A stretch of DNA of 64,000 bases from Peromyscus leucopus (Eukaryota > Chordata > Mammalia > Rodentia > Cricetidae). The stretch's first letter is position 1, and each line of letters starts with the position of its first letter. The position numbers and the translations under genes are program-made. Positions 11,836 through 23,282 of this stretch are shown here, in pieces. The stretch spans positions 73,509,231 to 73,573,230 of the forward strand of contig NC_051070.1 of the NCBI RefSeq assembly GCF_004664715.2. Reading direction: 5' to 3'. The notes under the pieces were generated by a model. That model was not told the DNA's origin. It saw only the letters and a list, made by a program, of their open reading frames with translations, and did not search any database.

Positions 11836-12810
11836 ATGAATGAAACAAATTACTCTCGGGTAACAGAGTTTGTGCTGTTGGGCCTGTCAAGTTCAAAGGA
11901 GCTCCAGCCTTTTTTATTTCTCATATTTCTACTGCTGTACCTAGCAATCTTGCTGGGCAACTTCCTCATTATCCTCACAGTGACTTCAGACTCCCGACTT
12001 CATACCCCAATGTACTTTCTGCTTGCAAATTTATCTTTTATAGATATGTGTGTGGCCTCTTTTGCTACACCCAAAATGCTTGCTGATCTTCTGGTTGAAC
12101 GAAAAACTATATCTTTTGAAGCCTGCTTAGCTCAAATTTTCTGTGTTCATCTCTTTGCTGGTGGTGAAATGGTACTTCTTGTATCCATGGCCTACGATCG
12201 CTATGTTGCAATATGCAAACCTCTCCACTATATGACAATCATGAATCGCCATGTGTGTATTATTCTGGTCGTCATCCCCTGGTGTGTGGGTTTCATTCAT
12301 ACAACTAGCCAGTTGGCATTCACTGTTAACTTGCCATTTTGTGGTCCTAACCAGGTGGACAGTTTTTTCTGTGATCTCCCACTGGTGACCAAGTTAGCTT
12401 GCATAGACACTTATGTTGTCAGCTTACTGATAGTTGCAGATAGTGGCTTTCTCTCCATGAGTTCATTTCTCCTCTTGGTTGTCTCCTACACTGTGATTCT
12501 CATTACAGTTAGGAATCGCTCCTCTGCTAGCATGGCCAAGGCCCGCTCCACCCTAACTGCTCACATCACCGTAGTTATACTCTTCTTTGGACCATGCATC
12601 TTCATCTATGTGTGGCCTTTTAGCGGCTATTCAGTTGACAAAGTCCTTGCTGTGTTCTACACCATCTTTACACCCATATTAAACCCAGTTATCTACACTT
12701 TGAGAAACAAAGAAGTAAAAGCAGCAATGTCAAAGCTTAGGAGTCGATATCTGAAGCCTGGACAGGTTTCTGCACTGATTAGAAATGTTCTTATTCTGGA
12801 AACAAAGTAA
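11836..12810 (+). CDS. Or4k15: Olfactory receptor, family 4 subfamily K (OR4K15-type)
   Basis: Complete 324-aa seven-transmembrane odorant receptor of the ciliary membrane of olfactory neurons, coupling to Golf and adenylyl cyclase III. Seen directly: N-glycosylation sites N2 and N5; GN at 41-42 in TM1; LHTPMYFLLANLSFID at 55-70; the TM3 cysteine C97, which pairs with the ECL2 cysteine C179, with C169 and C189 also present; MAYDRYVAIC at 118-127; SYTVI around 217-221 in TM5; KARSTLTAHI at 235-244, the OR4-style variant of KAFSTCxSH; and PVIYTLRNKEV at 284-294. The C-terminus is long (about 30 residues after the NKEV motif), as in OR4K15. Start chosen because an in-frame TGA lies at 11812-11814 just after a good acceptor. 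The start context is weak. No frameshift or stop, so the gene is probably functional. The subfamily call comes from overall resemblance to OR4K15 and is strong. Ortholog versus close OR4K15 paralog cannot be settled here. Confidence 0.95.
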   Translation: MNETNYSRVTEFVLLGLSSSKELQPFLFLIFLLLYLAILLGNFLIILTVTSDSRLHTPMYFLLANLSFIDMCVASFATPKMLADLLVERKTISFEACLAQIFCVHLFAGGEMVLLVSMAYDRYVAICKPLHYMTIMNRHVCIILVVIPWCVGFIHTTSQLAFTVNLPFCGPNQVDSFFCDLPLVTKLACIDTYVVSLLIVADSGFLSMSSFLLLVVSYTVILITVRNRSSASMAKARSTLTAHITVVILFFGPCIFIYVWPFSGYSVDKVLAVFYTIFTPILNPVIYTLRNKEVKAAMSKLRSRYLKPGQVSALIRNVLILETK

Positions 12811-13035
12811 AATTATGGGACTGGCAGCATTGTTTTTTCTTTTTTTCTCTGGACATTCCCATAATTGAATTACTGCTCTTCCTAAAGGTAGTCATTTAGC
12901 ATATGGAGATATTTAAAATTATAGACTTACTACAATTGTAATAAGCAGAACACATTTTGTGAAATTTTTCTTTCAATTACTTGTGTTCTTTGCTGTTGTT
13001 TTTTCCTTCTTGTTTTAAAATTAAGAGAGTTTTAA

Positions 13036-13041
13036 AATAAA
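13036..13041 (+). terminator. Possible polyadenylation signal for OR4K15
   Basis: AATAAA, 226 bp past the stop codon in unique-looking 3' sequence. In DNA this AT-rich the hexamer is common by chance, so usage is uncertain. Confidence 0.3.
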
Positions 13042-14150
13042 AGGTTGGCTTTTCTGTGAATGAAATTACATCATTTATTGAATTGTAAATACATTTTGTC
13101 TTGTATAGTTGGAAAATATAGTTCATATTCAAACTATCAAGTACATTTACTGCTTATAAAGAAAGGGATATATTTTATAAAACCAGATTTTTAAACAAAA
13201 GAAGAGTGATGTGTACTTGTTGTTTTTTCTATTTCTATGTTCATTTTGCTCCTGCACTATTGCAGCTTTTTGTAAACTTCATGTGCTGATCAGTTTTAAA
13301 TGTTTATTTACAGTATCTTATATTCACTGGACCTCTGCACAGAGTTTACTTTTCAGCACCAGATTCTACAACACTTGGGTTTTATGTACAGCCGAATCTA
13401 ATTAAATGGAAATTAATTATAATTGGTAAGAACACGAACAGAGTCTTTGGACAAGCCAAAGAGATTATAAACAACATCAGTTCTTGGATCAGAACCTTGC
13501 ATCTTGTAAGCAAAGGCCTAATACTGATTGACAAAAAAAATCCTTAGATGTTACTAAATGTAACATGTTACATTTAGATGTTACTAAAGCTTTATAAGTC
13601 AACTTTCTACCATAGGTTATCTAATGTCCATGTTACTGTAATTGTTTATTATTTAGAATTCACTGTTTTCATCAGTAACCTATGTTACAGCAAAATTTTT
13701 TGATTCTGGAGTGTTAAGTTGTAGTGCCTGTAGTTAAATTAAGTGCCTACATTTTCACTTTAAAAATGCTGAGAGAATGAATCTTCAGAGTTCCTATTAT
13801 TTTCTATAAAGTAACTGTCAATTATCATGACTACTGTTATCATTTTAAGATAGGGATATATATATATATAAAACATCCCACTATAAAATGTAAATGTACA
13901 CAATTCTATTTGCCAATAAAGATAAAAATACTTATGTTGTACTCTGTACATGGTACAGAATCTGTCTTTCTGTACCACATTTATTTTAGTTAAATAATAT
14001 TCTGCAGGTTTTGTGCTGTCAAAAATGGCAAAAATTTCATTTTTAAAGACTGACCTGGGGATTGAACTCATCTTTTCAGGCTTGGTAGTCAGAGTCTTTG
14101 AGGACTGAGTTATTTGGCCATTTCCATTTTCTTTTTTTTTTGGCAGTCTT
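13042..14150. other. 3' flank of OR4K15, no further gene
   Basis: Unique-looking AT-rich DNA. It contains a perfect 24-bp palindrome at 13554-13577 flanked by a direct repeat 'tagatgttactaaa'. The open frame 13760-14236 on the minus strand is low-complexity and partly runs through (TATG)n DNA. Confidence 0.5.
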
Positions 14151-14235
14151 TTAAAAATTGGATTATATTTGTTCTTTATTGATTGTGTGTGTATGTATGT
14201 ATGAATGTATGAATGCATGTATTGCATTCTGTTCA

Positions 14236-14287
14236 CTCCCTCCCTCCCTCCCTCCCTCCCTCCCTCCCTCCCTCCCTCCCTCCCTCC
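14236..14287. repeat. (CCCT)n microsatellite
   Basis: Thirteen tandem tetranucleotides next to TATG/AATG repeats at 14188-14216. They encode a spurious SLPP repeat inside the frame 14158-14766. Confidence 0.98.
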
Positions 14288-16170
14288 ACACTCTCACCTT
14301 TCTCCCTCACAGACCTGCCACCTCCTCCCTCCTCACAGGCACCATCCTACATTCATGGTTGCTGGTTTTGTTTAATGATTCACTGAGTTTAACCAGAATT
14401 GTAAATGTGACTGCAGATTTGAAACTGTCCATTGGCATCTGGTGGCTCACCATGGGGTACACAAGTGAAGAAAATGACTGCTCATCCGCCCAATCCATCA
14501 GCAGCAAATATTTCTTCAGGGAGATCTTCAGTTCAATTAGAGAGTGGTTGGTTACCACTAAAGTATGTATATCACTACTGCAACCTTGGGGTTACAATAC
14601 CATGCCAGTACTTGTTGTGGATCATAGGTCTCACAACTGGGTTAGGACTGTTAGATGCTTCCATTCTGTGGAAACTTGGATACCATCTGGTAACATGAAA
14701 GCTAGTTCTCAGTGTGGAGGCTTTCAGGCCAGAACCAGCTCAGGATTCTCTGGACTTTGCATCTGAAATGCATGGTGTCTTCAGCAATAGGGACTTATAT
14801 TCCACCTCTTGGGGGAGGGGAAAGCTAAAAGCAATATCAATAGTCTGTAGTGTTTGGAGTACATCATAGACAACCCAGAAGCCTAGACCAACAAATCAAA
14901 AGAAGGTTTCTTGTGTCTCATCTTGAGCCTTTGTTAAATCTTCTGGATCTTGTGGGGAACATTGTTGGCCCTGATTGAAAGGTTTTATTTAAACTATGTA
15001 TCTATATATAGATACGTATATATAGCCTTATATGTATTATATGTAATTTTAGGTAGATAACAATAAAATGATTCCATATGCATATTTAGATATTCTTACT
15101 GTTACTTTATCTTCCCCCTTCTAATTAGAGTTTACCCCACTTTCCATTTCAAATCACTTGTATTCTGATCGGCTCCTCTGTTGCTCACCTTCCCATGGTC
15201 TCTTTTTACTTCCCTGGTTTCTACAGCTACTTCACGGTATATACTCACATCAGAAGCCTTAGAGTTAGGAACAGGAAATGAGAGTGAACATGTGACATTT
15301 GTCTTTCTGGGTCTGGGTTACCACACTCAAGATATTTTGTAGTTCAATCCACTTACCTGCAAATTTCATAATTTTATTTTTCTTTACATTGGAAAAGTAT
15401 TCCGTTTTTTATATGTAGCAAGCTTTAATTATGCATTTGTTTGTTAAGTGACATTTAAATTGTTTCCATTTTCTAGTTGTTGTAAATAGCATGGCAGTAA
15501 ACACAGCTGGACATAGTGAATTTTGTCAATGGCTATTTCTGCATCTATTTCAATGACAATGTGATTTTAGGCCCAATTATGTCAGTTATTAAAATTATTG
15601 AATTGAAAATATTGAACCATACCTGAAAATCTGACATAAAGCCAAGTTGTTCATGGTGGATAATCTTTCTGATATATGTCTTGTCTGCAGTTCACAATAT
15701 TTTTGTTAAGAATTTTTTAATCTATTTCCATCAGGGATATTGTCCCACAGGTTTTATTTTTTGTTTCTTTACCTGATTTTGGTATTAGAGTAATACTGAT
15801 TTCATAGGTGGAGTGAATAATAATGGTGTAGAGCCTTTAAAGTATTCCCTTATTATATTCATAATTACTTTGACATCTGCTGTAATTATTCCTGTTCATT
15901 TCTGATTCTGTTTTTAGGGTTCATTCTCTCTCTCTCTTTAGGTGTTTTGTTTGCCAAGAGTCTGTCAATCTTGTTTCTCTTTTCAAAGATTCTTAGATTC
16001 ATTATTCTTAGTATTATTTTCTTTGTTTCTATTTTATTAGTTTCTTCTTGTATTTTTATTGTTTCTTGCTCTTCATTGGATTCAGGTTTACCTGTTAATA
16101 TCTTTCCTAATACTTGAGGTCAGGAATTGTGATGCCTACAGAGGTTATTATAAAGTGACAGCCTACAGAT
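14288..16170 (-). mobile_element. Old L1 (Lx-like), antisense: 3' UTR then ORF2 remnants
   Basis: Reading left to right: the reverse-complemented old L1 3' UTR ('gagtttaaccagaattg', 'tggctcaccatggggtaca'), then the ORF2 3' end (15300-15540, 'agttcaatccacttacctgc'), then internal ORF2 (15640-16120). It is broken by many indels. The 202-aa open frame at 14158-14766 falls in this noncoding L1 sequence and in the CCCT repeat. Confidence 0.75.
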
Positions 16171-16172
16171 TG

Positions 16173-16400
16173 GGAATTCAGCTCAACCTGGTAGACTGAG
16201 TCCAGGCAGGTCCAGTCCCATCCTCCCAGGCTGAGCAAAGTATCCCTGCATAGGCCCCAGGTTCCAAACAGCCAGCTCAAATGTTAAGGACAGGTCCCGG
16301 TCCTACTACCTGGGTGCCTCTCAAACAGTTCAAGTTAATCAACTGTCTCTCTTATCCAGAGGGCCTGATCCAGTTGGGGGCTCCTCAGCTATTGAAAGAC
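16173..16400 (-). mobile_element. L1 3' UTR fragment, antisense (left arm of an inverted pair)
   Basis: Reverse complement of the L1 3' UTR segment found in sense at about 17550-17765, including 'gactgagtccaggcaggtcc' and 'cagagggcctgatccagttg'. It directly abuts the sense L1 that follows. Confidence 0.8.
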
Positions 16401-17921
16401 ATTTAAGGAATTGCTCAACATCCCTAATCATCAGGGAAATGCAAATCAAAATGTCTCTGAGATACCACCTTACACCCATCAGAATGGCTAAGATCAAAAA
16501 TACTGAAGACAGCTTATGCTGGAGAGGATGTGAAGCAAGGGGAACTCTCCTACACTGTTGGTGGGAATGCAAGCTTGTACAGCCACTTTGGAAATCAATA
16601 CAGTGCTTTCTTAGAAAATTGGGAATCAATCCCCCCCAAGATCCAGCTATACCACTCTGGGGCATATTCCCAAGGAATGCTCAATCATACTCAAGGGCAC
16701 ATGCTCAGCTATGTTCAAAGAGCATTATTTGTAATAACCAGAACCTGGAAACAACCTAGATGCCCTTCAAGTGAAGAATGGATAAATAAAATGTGGTACA
16801 CATACATAATGGAGTACTACTCAGCAGAGAAAAACAACAACATCATGAGGTTTGCAGGCAAATGGATGGATCTAGAAAAAAATCATCCTGAGTGAGGTAA
16901 CCCAGACTCAGAAAGACAAACATGGTATGTACTCACTCATAGGTGGATACTAGATGTAAGACAAAGGATGACTAGACTGCTACTCACAACTCCAGGGAGG
17001 CTACCTAGAAAAGAGGAACCTAAGAAAGACACAGAGATTGCCCAATGACAGAGAAATGGCTGAGATCTACATGAACAAACTGCATGTGGGGGCGGTGGTG
17101 GTAATAAAGGGCAAGGTTCAAGTGAAAGAGAGCTTAGGGAGTGGGAGATCCCAGCTGGATCAAGAACAGAGAGAGAAAATAAGGAAAAAGAGACCATGAT
17201 AAATGAAGACCCCCATGGGAATAAGAAGAAGCAAAGTGCTAGAGAGGTCCCCAGAAATCCACAAAGATACCTCCACAATAGACTACTGGCAATGGTTGAG
17301 AGAGTGCTTGAGCTGACCTACTCTGGTGATCAGATGGCCAAACACCCTAACTGTTGTGGTAGAACTCTCATCCAATGACTAATGGAAGTGGATGCAGAAA
17401 TACACAGCCAGGCCCCAGGTGGAGCTCTGGGGGGGGTCCAATCGGCAAGAAAGAGGAGGGATTGTATGAGTGAGAATTGTTGAGACCATGATTGGAAAAA
17501 GCACAAGGACAAATAGCCAAACCAGTGGAAACACATGAACTATGAACCAATAGCTGAGGATCCCCCAACTGGATCAGGCCCTCTGGATAAGTGAGACAGT
17601 TGATTAGCTTGAACTGTTTGGCAGGCCCCCAGGCAGTGAGACCTGGACCTGTCCTTAGTGCATGAGCTGCCTGTTTGGAGCCTGGGGCCTATGCAGGGAC
17701 ACTTTGCTCAGCCTGGGAGGAGGGGACTGGACCTGCCTGGACTGAATCTTCCAGGCTGAGCTGAATCCCCAGGGGATTCCTTGCCCTGAAGGAGATGGGA
17801 ATGGGTGGTAGGCTGGGGTGACGGGGTGGGGGGCGCGGGGTGGCGAGGAGGGAGGACAGAGGAATCCATGGCTGATATGTAAAATTAAATTAAATTGTAA
17901 AATAAAGAAAAATAAAAAAAA
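16401..17921 (+). mobile_element. 5'-truncated L1 (sense): ORF2 C-terminus, 3' UTR, poly-A
   Basis: The ORF2 C-terminal region is readable in two frames. Frame 16439-16759 includes [19 protein letters not shown] and [15 protein letters not shown]. Frame 16530-16895 includes EEWINKMWYTYIMEYYSAEK and KWMDLEKN. A frameshift separates them. A long 3' UTR follows with a G-rich tract at 17821-17850 and an A-rich tail at 17900-17921. It cannot encode a working reverse transcriptase. Its tail touches the left edge of duplicon A. Confidence 0.88.
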
Positions 17922-17923
17922 GG

Positions 17924-18343
17924 CATTGCTTTTGTTTACCCAACAGAACATGATGGTAAGACCCTATTGGAGGAGACAGCACATATTTGAGTCAGAAAAC
18001 ATGGAGAATTCAAGCTGGAACTGACCTAGGAACTTTATCCTAGCATAAAGAAAGAAGTCGAGAGTAAAGTCTGTCCCTTAATATAGGAGCTACTGGCCAT
18101 TGATAGCTGCTAGGAGAGGGAGATCAGTTTCCTTTAAGGGTGTGACACCTGGTAATGGAATTATCCTTGAGTGGAAGGCCACACATCCAAGAGTATAAGG
18201 ACAACACAAACTGGACCTGATGGGTTTAAAAGAATAGGACACAATGTTGAGACATAGAAAAGTAGATAGATCTGGTGGGAGTTAGAGTGGTGAATATGAT
18301 CAGAATACACAATTTCTCAAAGAACTAATGAAAACATGTCTTT
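17924..18343 (+). mobile_element. L1-like 3' region at the left edge of duplicon A
   Basis: Starts at 'cattgctttt' and aligns with 35092 onward in duplicon B. It resembles a rodent L1-associated 3' sequence ending 'gaatatgatcagaatacaca'. Compared with copy B it lacks about 670 bp between two 'tccta' microhomologies (B: 35208-35212 and 35878-35882; A: 18038-18042). Confidence 0.6.
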
Positions 18344-18715
18344 GTTAGGGTTTTTTATTGCTGTGAAGAGACACCATGTCCATGGAAACTCTTATAAAGG
18401 AAAACATTTAGTTGGGGCTGACTTAGAGTTAAATGGTTTACTCCATTACCATAATGCCAGGAAGCATGGTGACATGCAGCAGACACAGTGTTGGAGATGT
18501 AGATGAGAGCTCTACATCTGGATCCAAATCAGCAGCAGCAGGAAGAGAGGTTGACACTGGGCCTTTCTTGAGCTTCTAAAACCTTAAAGTTCACCCCCAG
18601 TGACACACTTCCCTCAACAAGGCACACCTACTCCAAAAAAAGCCACACCTCCTGGTAGTGCTGCTTCCTGTGAAATGAAAATGGGCTATAGGGGTTGTTG
18701 TCATTCAAACCATCA
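18343..18715 (+). repeat. Muroid interspersed repeat, 'gctgtgaagagacacc' family
   Basis: Blocks 'ttgctgtgaagagacaccat', 'acatttagttggggctg', 'cagtgacacacttcc' and a terminal 'ttcaaaccatcacaag'. Same element at 36170-36545 in duplicon B, so it predates the duplication. Confidence 0.7.
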
Positions 18716-18719
18716 CAAG

Positions 18720-19640
18720 ACACAAGAAAGAAAAAATATTGAAAAAAAATATTACTTTACTAGGGATGAAGAAGTATTGAAGCTCAGTGACCCCAAACTC
18801 CAGTTTCTGTGCACAATGCTACAGAATGACCATAGTCTTACCCGCTGAGTATCCTTGAATCTGGTAAATATCCCACAAAGGCATGGTTCTACAGTGGGAG
18901 TATTGCAATTCAGGAGTTTTGGTTGCGAAGAGAGAGAAGTCACTATGATGGTGCACAGAATGTGAGATTTTTGGTGAAACTTCAAAGACCCATCCACTAG
19001 TTCTCCAGTTAATCTCTTCCTAGAAGGGAGGAAGATCTGTCATCATAATCCACAACTGAAGTCAACTTGTCACAAGACCAAAAAATAATCTTCTGTAGTA
19101 CAAATACCACCTTATACAGGGCTTAGTGATTATATGATAACTACCAGGAATGGGTGTGGTGAGTGACAGGTGAACTTAACAATTGCCTCTCTAAAGATCT
19201 GTAAGAGATTAAGACCCAAAAAAATGAGTGACTTCCTCTACTCCTGGGTGAAAATAAGAATCAGAAATTAAGACACAATACCCAGAGGACAGAGTGAGCA
19301 AGGGAATAAGTAGTAGAGAGCTGTGTCCTGACACCATTCTCTAGAATAAAAGAATCTTCAAAGAGCAAAGAACATGCCCTGCTTAAAATCCCAGGATCCC
19401 ACAGAAAACACTCCACTGATCTTCATGACAACTTATTTTTGTACTGTCTCTTCAAGTTTGGTGTTATGAAGTCAGCTACCTCTGCCCGCAGAAAATCCTG
19501 GAAGAAGCTCTTTAAGATGTTTCTCTTGATAGTCTCGCTTCTGATTCAAGAAAGAAGGTAACATAGTGGTTAGTTGAGGAAAACGGCAAAATAGAATTGA
19601 TGAATCTATGTCCCTGAAAAAAGTTCACACTTCACTTTAT
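18720..19640. other. Duplicon A left flank, unique-looking, no gene
   Basis: Aligns with about 36545-37465 in duplicon B. Open frames here (e.g. 18600-18848) are not kept intact between copies, which argues against coding function. Confidence 0.55.
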
Positions 19641-19647
19641 CAGAGTG

Positions 19648-20105
19648 TCTATGATGTGTCAGATACAGACACAGTGCCTCTACCTTGTCTATTCACTTTC
19701 TCTCTCAGCACACTTAATAATAACCCTTTCTGGAAGGCATTATTATGTCCACTTGATATTAGAAGAAATTAAGAGAAGTAATACGTGCTTGGTAGAATTT
19801 TCCTTAATTGTTCTACTTAAATGTCACGATCCATGCTGTAGTCTCATCTTCTAACACAGCATAGGCTTTAGAGTACACAGATGGACACTCCTGGGATTTT
19901 AATTTTCTGTAAGTACAATAGAGAGTGCAAACTGGATGTCAGGTACTTGACAAATAGTATTTATCTAATTTTCAAAACAATTTACATGTACAGGACTGCT
20001 ACTCTCCATCTTCTAGATGGGAAACCAACATTTGAGGTAATAACTTGTCTAACATATGCAGCACAGAGGATGGCCTGGAACCCCAATGGTCACATCTTTT
20101 TCAGG
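19648..20105. repeat. Ancient MIR/L2-like repeat remnants
   Basis: Two adjacent fragments (19648-19790 and 19935-20105) show the layout of old mammalian-wide repeats: 'gatgtgtcagatacagacac', 'aggtacttgacaaatag', 'tctagatgggaaacc'. Duplicated at 37468-38115. Family call is from pattern only. Confidence 0.4.
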
Positions 20106-20109
20106 CCAG

Positions 20110-22345
20110 TAAGCCATGGAATATGCTGACATATGTTATTGTCTGGACTGGCTGGGATGTTAACTGGTGAAAATTCAAAACTTAATGTTCTACTTTGTTT
20201 CTGTGACTTAGCATTAAGGGGAAAAATACCGAGGATATTAAATTACTGTCCAGAGCTCCACACAGCCCTGAAATACTGCTTCCATGTCCCATTTCCTATG
20301 TCACAACACAAAGTGGCTGAGACCAGAAGGAACTGGTCAGTTTATAACAATATGTTAGCAGAGGAGATTCTTTCTGTATTTAAACACCAACAAAACTTGA
20401 ATAACAGCATTCTAATGAAAACATGCTTCTTCAACTCACGTCTAATTTTATTAGCATTAAAAGCTTTCACAAAGTTTCTATTTCCCAGGACAGTTTTTTA
20501 AGGCTTATCTATAGAAAACTACTCTGAGTGAGAGCTGTTCTAATCAACACACCATATTATATATTGTCAATACAAAAACATCATTCCCACCTCAAAACAG
20601 ATAAGAAATAGTCTACTCTACATGAATGACCATAGCCTATAAACACAAATGCAGGTTACTCAGAAGGACATGTTATACTCTGAAAATGTTTACATAATTT
20701 TTTATTGATTTTATCATAAAGAAAGTCATAAATTGAGTTATTTGCCAAACACATTTTATCAGATATTATGTGCATGTGAAAGCTAATTCTTTTTGTCCCA
20801 TAGCATTAGAAAATCTCATTCCTAGTGTCTGGTAAATACGGGGCTGAGAAGACAGGAAAATAGTCCTTAGGAGAGAGAAATAGTAAATCCCCTAAGGAAT
20901 TAGTACTTGAATTATATCAAGTTCACCAGCCTTTACCATCTGGTTGTTACTTCTCTTTTATTCCACACTGTGAATTTGACATAAAATTTACCTGTGACAT
21001 AATGGAAATATTATATCTAAAATTAAAATAGTCAAAACATAGTATGGCCTGAAGAAGTAAAGATAGCAGTGGGGAAAACAGACATTTTGGCTGACCAATC
21101 AGATTCTTTGCTTAGATTATATTTTCTCCCTTTGTCTACAGTTATCTGCACTATGTGAAATACTTGGATGTTTAGAGTGTTTGAAATAATTTACTATCCT
21201 CTAGTTTTATTTTGCCTTCTGAAAAATTTAATCCCATATTTATAAACTCATGAAGAGTGACCAGTTCTAAGGGAGATTTACAATAATATCTAAGTTATTA
21301 TAATTCTTATTTGTTATTGATCATTTTAAGTATCGTATTATGTCGGTATTATTAGGCATTTGGGAATATTTCAGAGTAATTCAGATAATAATACACTACA
21401 ACTTTAAAATACTTGTTAACAAAATTGTCTTAGCCTATAAAACAAGGATAGAAACAAAAAAAACAGACTTATAAATCAAGATTCCATAGGCTTTTGTAAC
21501 ATAAAAATATTTATTTATTATTTTCTAATAGGAAAGGGAAATTGGGCTATAACAGGAGTCACTTTGTATTATTGTTCACTTTCCCTAACTAGCAAATGTT
21601 ATTATTTTCAGAGATTTTAATACCAATTAAAGTATTAAATTTTATGTAATCAGGAAATATGGGCCCTCAAGTTATGAAAAACCAAGAACATAGTCAATGC
21701 AGACGGTTTGTGCAATTTGGACACAAAAGAGTTAACCAAACCTTTGAGTGTTTCTAAGAGTCAAAGTTCCTCTGAGATGGCAGAAGTCTGAATGTGTCAT
21801 AGGGTTTCTCAGAGCCTTGACACTACTCACTTTAACTGTATCTGCTGCATTTATCTCAGACAATTTTAAATTCATTTTTGTTGTTTTTAATTATATGTAT
21901 GTTGGGAGATGTGCATATGAGTGCAGGTATCTACATAGGCTGGAAGTGTCATCTCCTTCTGAAGGGAGAGGCCGAGGTGATGCCGAGCCATCTCTCCTAC
22001 CCCAGAAATCATCATTTATAACAGTAATCTAATTGGTTGAGCCCAGTCAATATTCTTTCTCTTTTATTAATAGGAAATTCATTTGGTTTTCTCTAAGAAT
22101 TTGGGTATAAGAAAGAAGTACCCCTAAAATAGGATTCTTTTGGAAAATTTTAAACATCTTTGTTAATTTAAATACTAGATTTTATTCAAGTTATTTCAAA
22201 TAATAAGAGTGGGTAGTGACAAACTTGAGTCTTTTAAAATATTAAAATGGGTTAGGTAGGAGAAAGCACATAACTATGACAAAAATATGATTAGTGAAAG
22301 AACATTATAACCTCATTTGTACATTTATTAAATATAAGATTATAT
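20110..22345. other. Duplicon A intergenic DNA upstream of OR11G copy A
   Basis: Collinear with about 38120-40370. The frame at 20133-20501 (122 codons) is cut to 74 codons in copy B (38166-38390) by a stop, so it is not under coding constraint. AT-rich and otherwise featureless. Confidence 0.5.
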
Positions 22346-22347
22346 AG

Positions 22348-22445
22348 GGCTGGCAAGATGGTTCCATGGGTAAACGTACTTGCTGTCAAGCACATATACC
22401 CATGCATGCACATATGTGTACACACACATAATAAGTAAATACATT
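22348..22445 (+). mobile_element. tRNA-derived SINE fragment (B2/B3-like), copy A
   Basis: Begins 'gggctggcaagatggttcc', the tRNA-like head with a degenerate A box, and runs into 'gcttgctgtcaagcaca' and a CA-rich tail. Same insertion at 40374-40465 in copy B. Confidence 0.6.
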
Positions 22446-22612
22446 AATGTAAATTTGAAAACAAATTAGAATGATTTTTATCATTTAGGAGCATGTCAAA
22501 GAAAATTCAAAATATTTCAAACAATTTTTTGAAACACTAAATATAAAAATATTTAAAAATTGTAACAAAATGAGAGTCAGTAGAAATGTTGCTAGACTGG
22601 TTTTGACTTTAG

Positions 22613-22644
22613 CTCCTTGGGATAATGAATTGTTCATGTAATTG
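22613..22644 (+). promoter_or_regulatory. Candidate OR11G promoter module, copy A (O/E-like plus two TAAT sites)
   Basis: An O/E(Ebf)-like half-palindrome, ctccttggga (22613-22622), is followed directly by a homeodomain-type taatgaattg (22623-22632) and a second taattg (22639-22644). It lies about 1 kb 5' of the start codon. Juxtaposed O/E and homeodomain motifs are the known signature of OR promoters and enhancers. The O/E match is 8 of 10 to TCCCNNGGGA. Function is inferred from motifs only. Confidence 0.3.
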
Positions 22645-23282
22645 AAGACGATTATCACCTAGCTTTTCTGAAGTTTATGTGGCACTGATATGAAGACATT
22701 AACACATGTGTAAGATAAGAAATACAAATCTAAGATTTTTTTGTCTTGAAATTTTGTGGCATAGGAAGCAGTTAGATGAACCATATATGATTGTTTTCCT
22801 GTTTATTTGAAGAAGGCTTTCATGTGGGGTATTTTTCAGTCAATAAAAATTCCTTGTATTATTTTTATTCCTATAGTTCTTTTTCTCCCAAGACATCACT
22901 GTGGAAATTCTGTAACCAATTCTAAAGTTTTCACTATGTGTTAAGGCCTCTTATAATACTATATGTCTCCATGTAATACCATTGGTAGGTCCTGTATACC
23001 TGTATTTTATTTTTTTTGGAACACCATATTATTTTATGAGGAAATTTCTATTGATTTCCAAAATGGACAGATCTTAAATTCAGGCTAATTATTAGACTGT
23101 CTTTAGCTAAGGAAGCCAAAACCTTCAGGCAGTTCTGAAAAGTATCATCATTTATTGATTTAACCATAAATCTAGAAGACTGAAGATCAAAGACACACTG
23201 AAATTTTGTACAATATGCAAAATTTCACATATATACTTCAATATTAAAATATTTATTTGTTTATTATTTTGGAATTCCATAT

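Noticed and set aside
14158..14766. 202-aa open frame, the longest non-OR frame in the window
   Set aside because: It runs through TATG and CCCT microsatellites and then reverse-complemented L1 3' UTR, with no domain or conserved features.
16439..16895. Overlapping frames of 106 and 121 aa
   Set aside because: They are the L1 ORF2 C-terminus split by a frameshift.
20133..20501. 122-aa frame upstream of OR11G copy A
   Set aside because: The duplicated copy at 38166-38390 is cut by a stop and there is no recognisable domain, so it is not constrained as protein.
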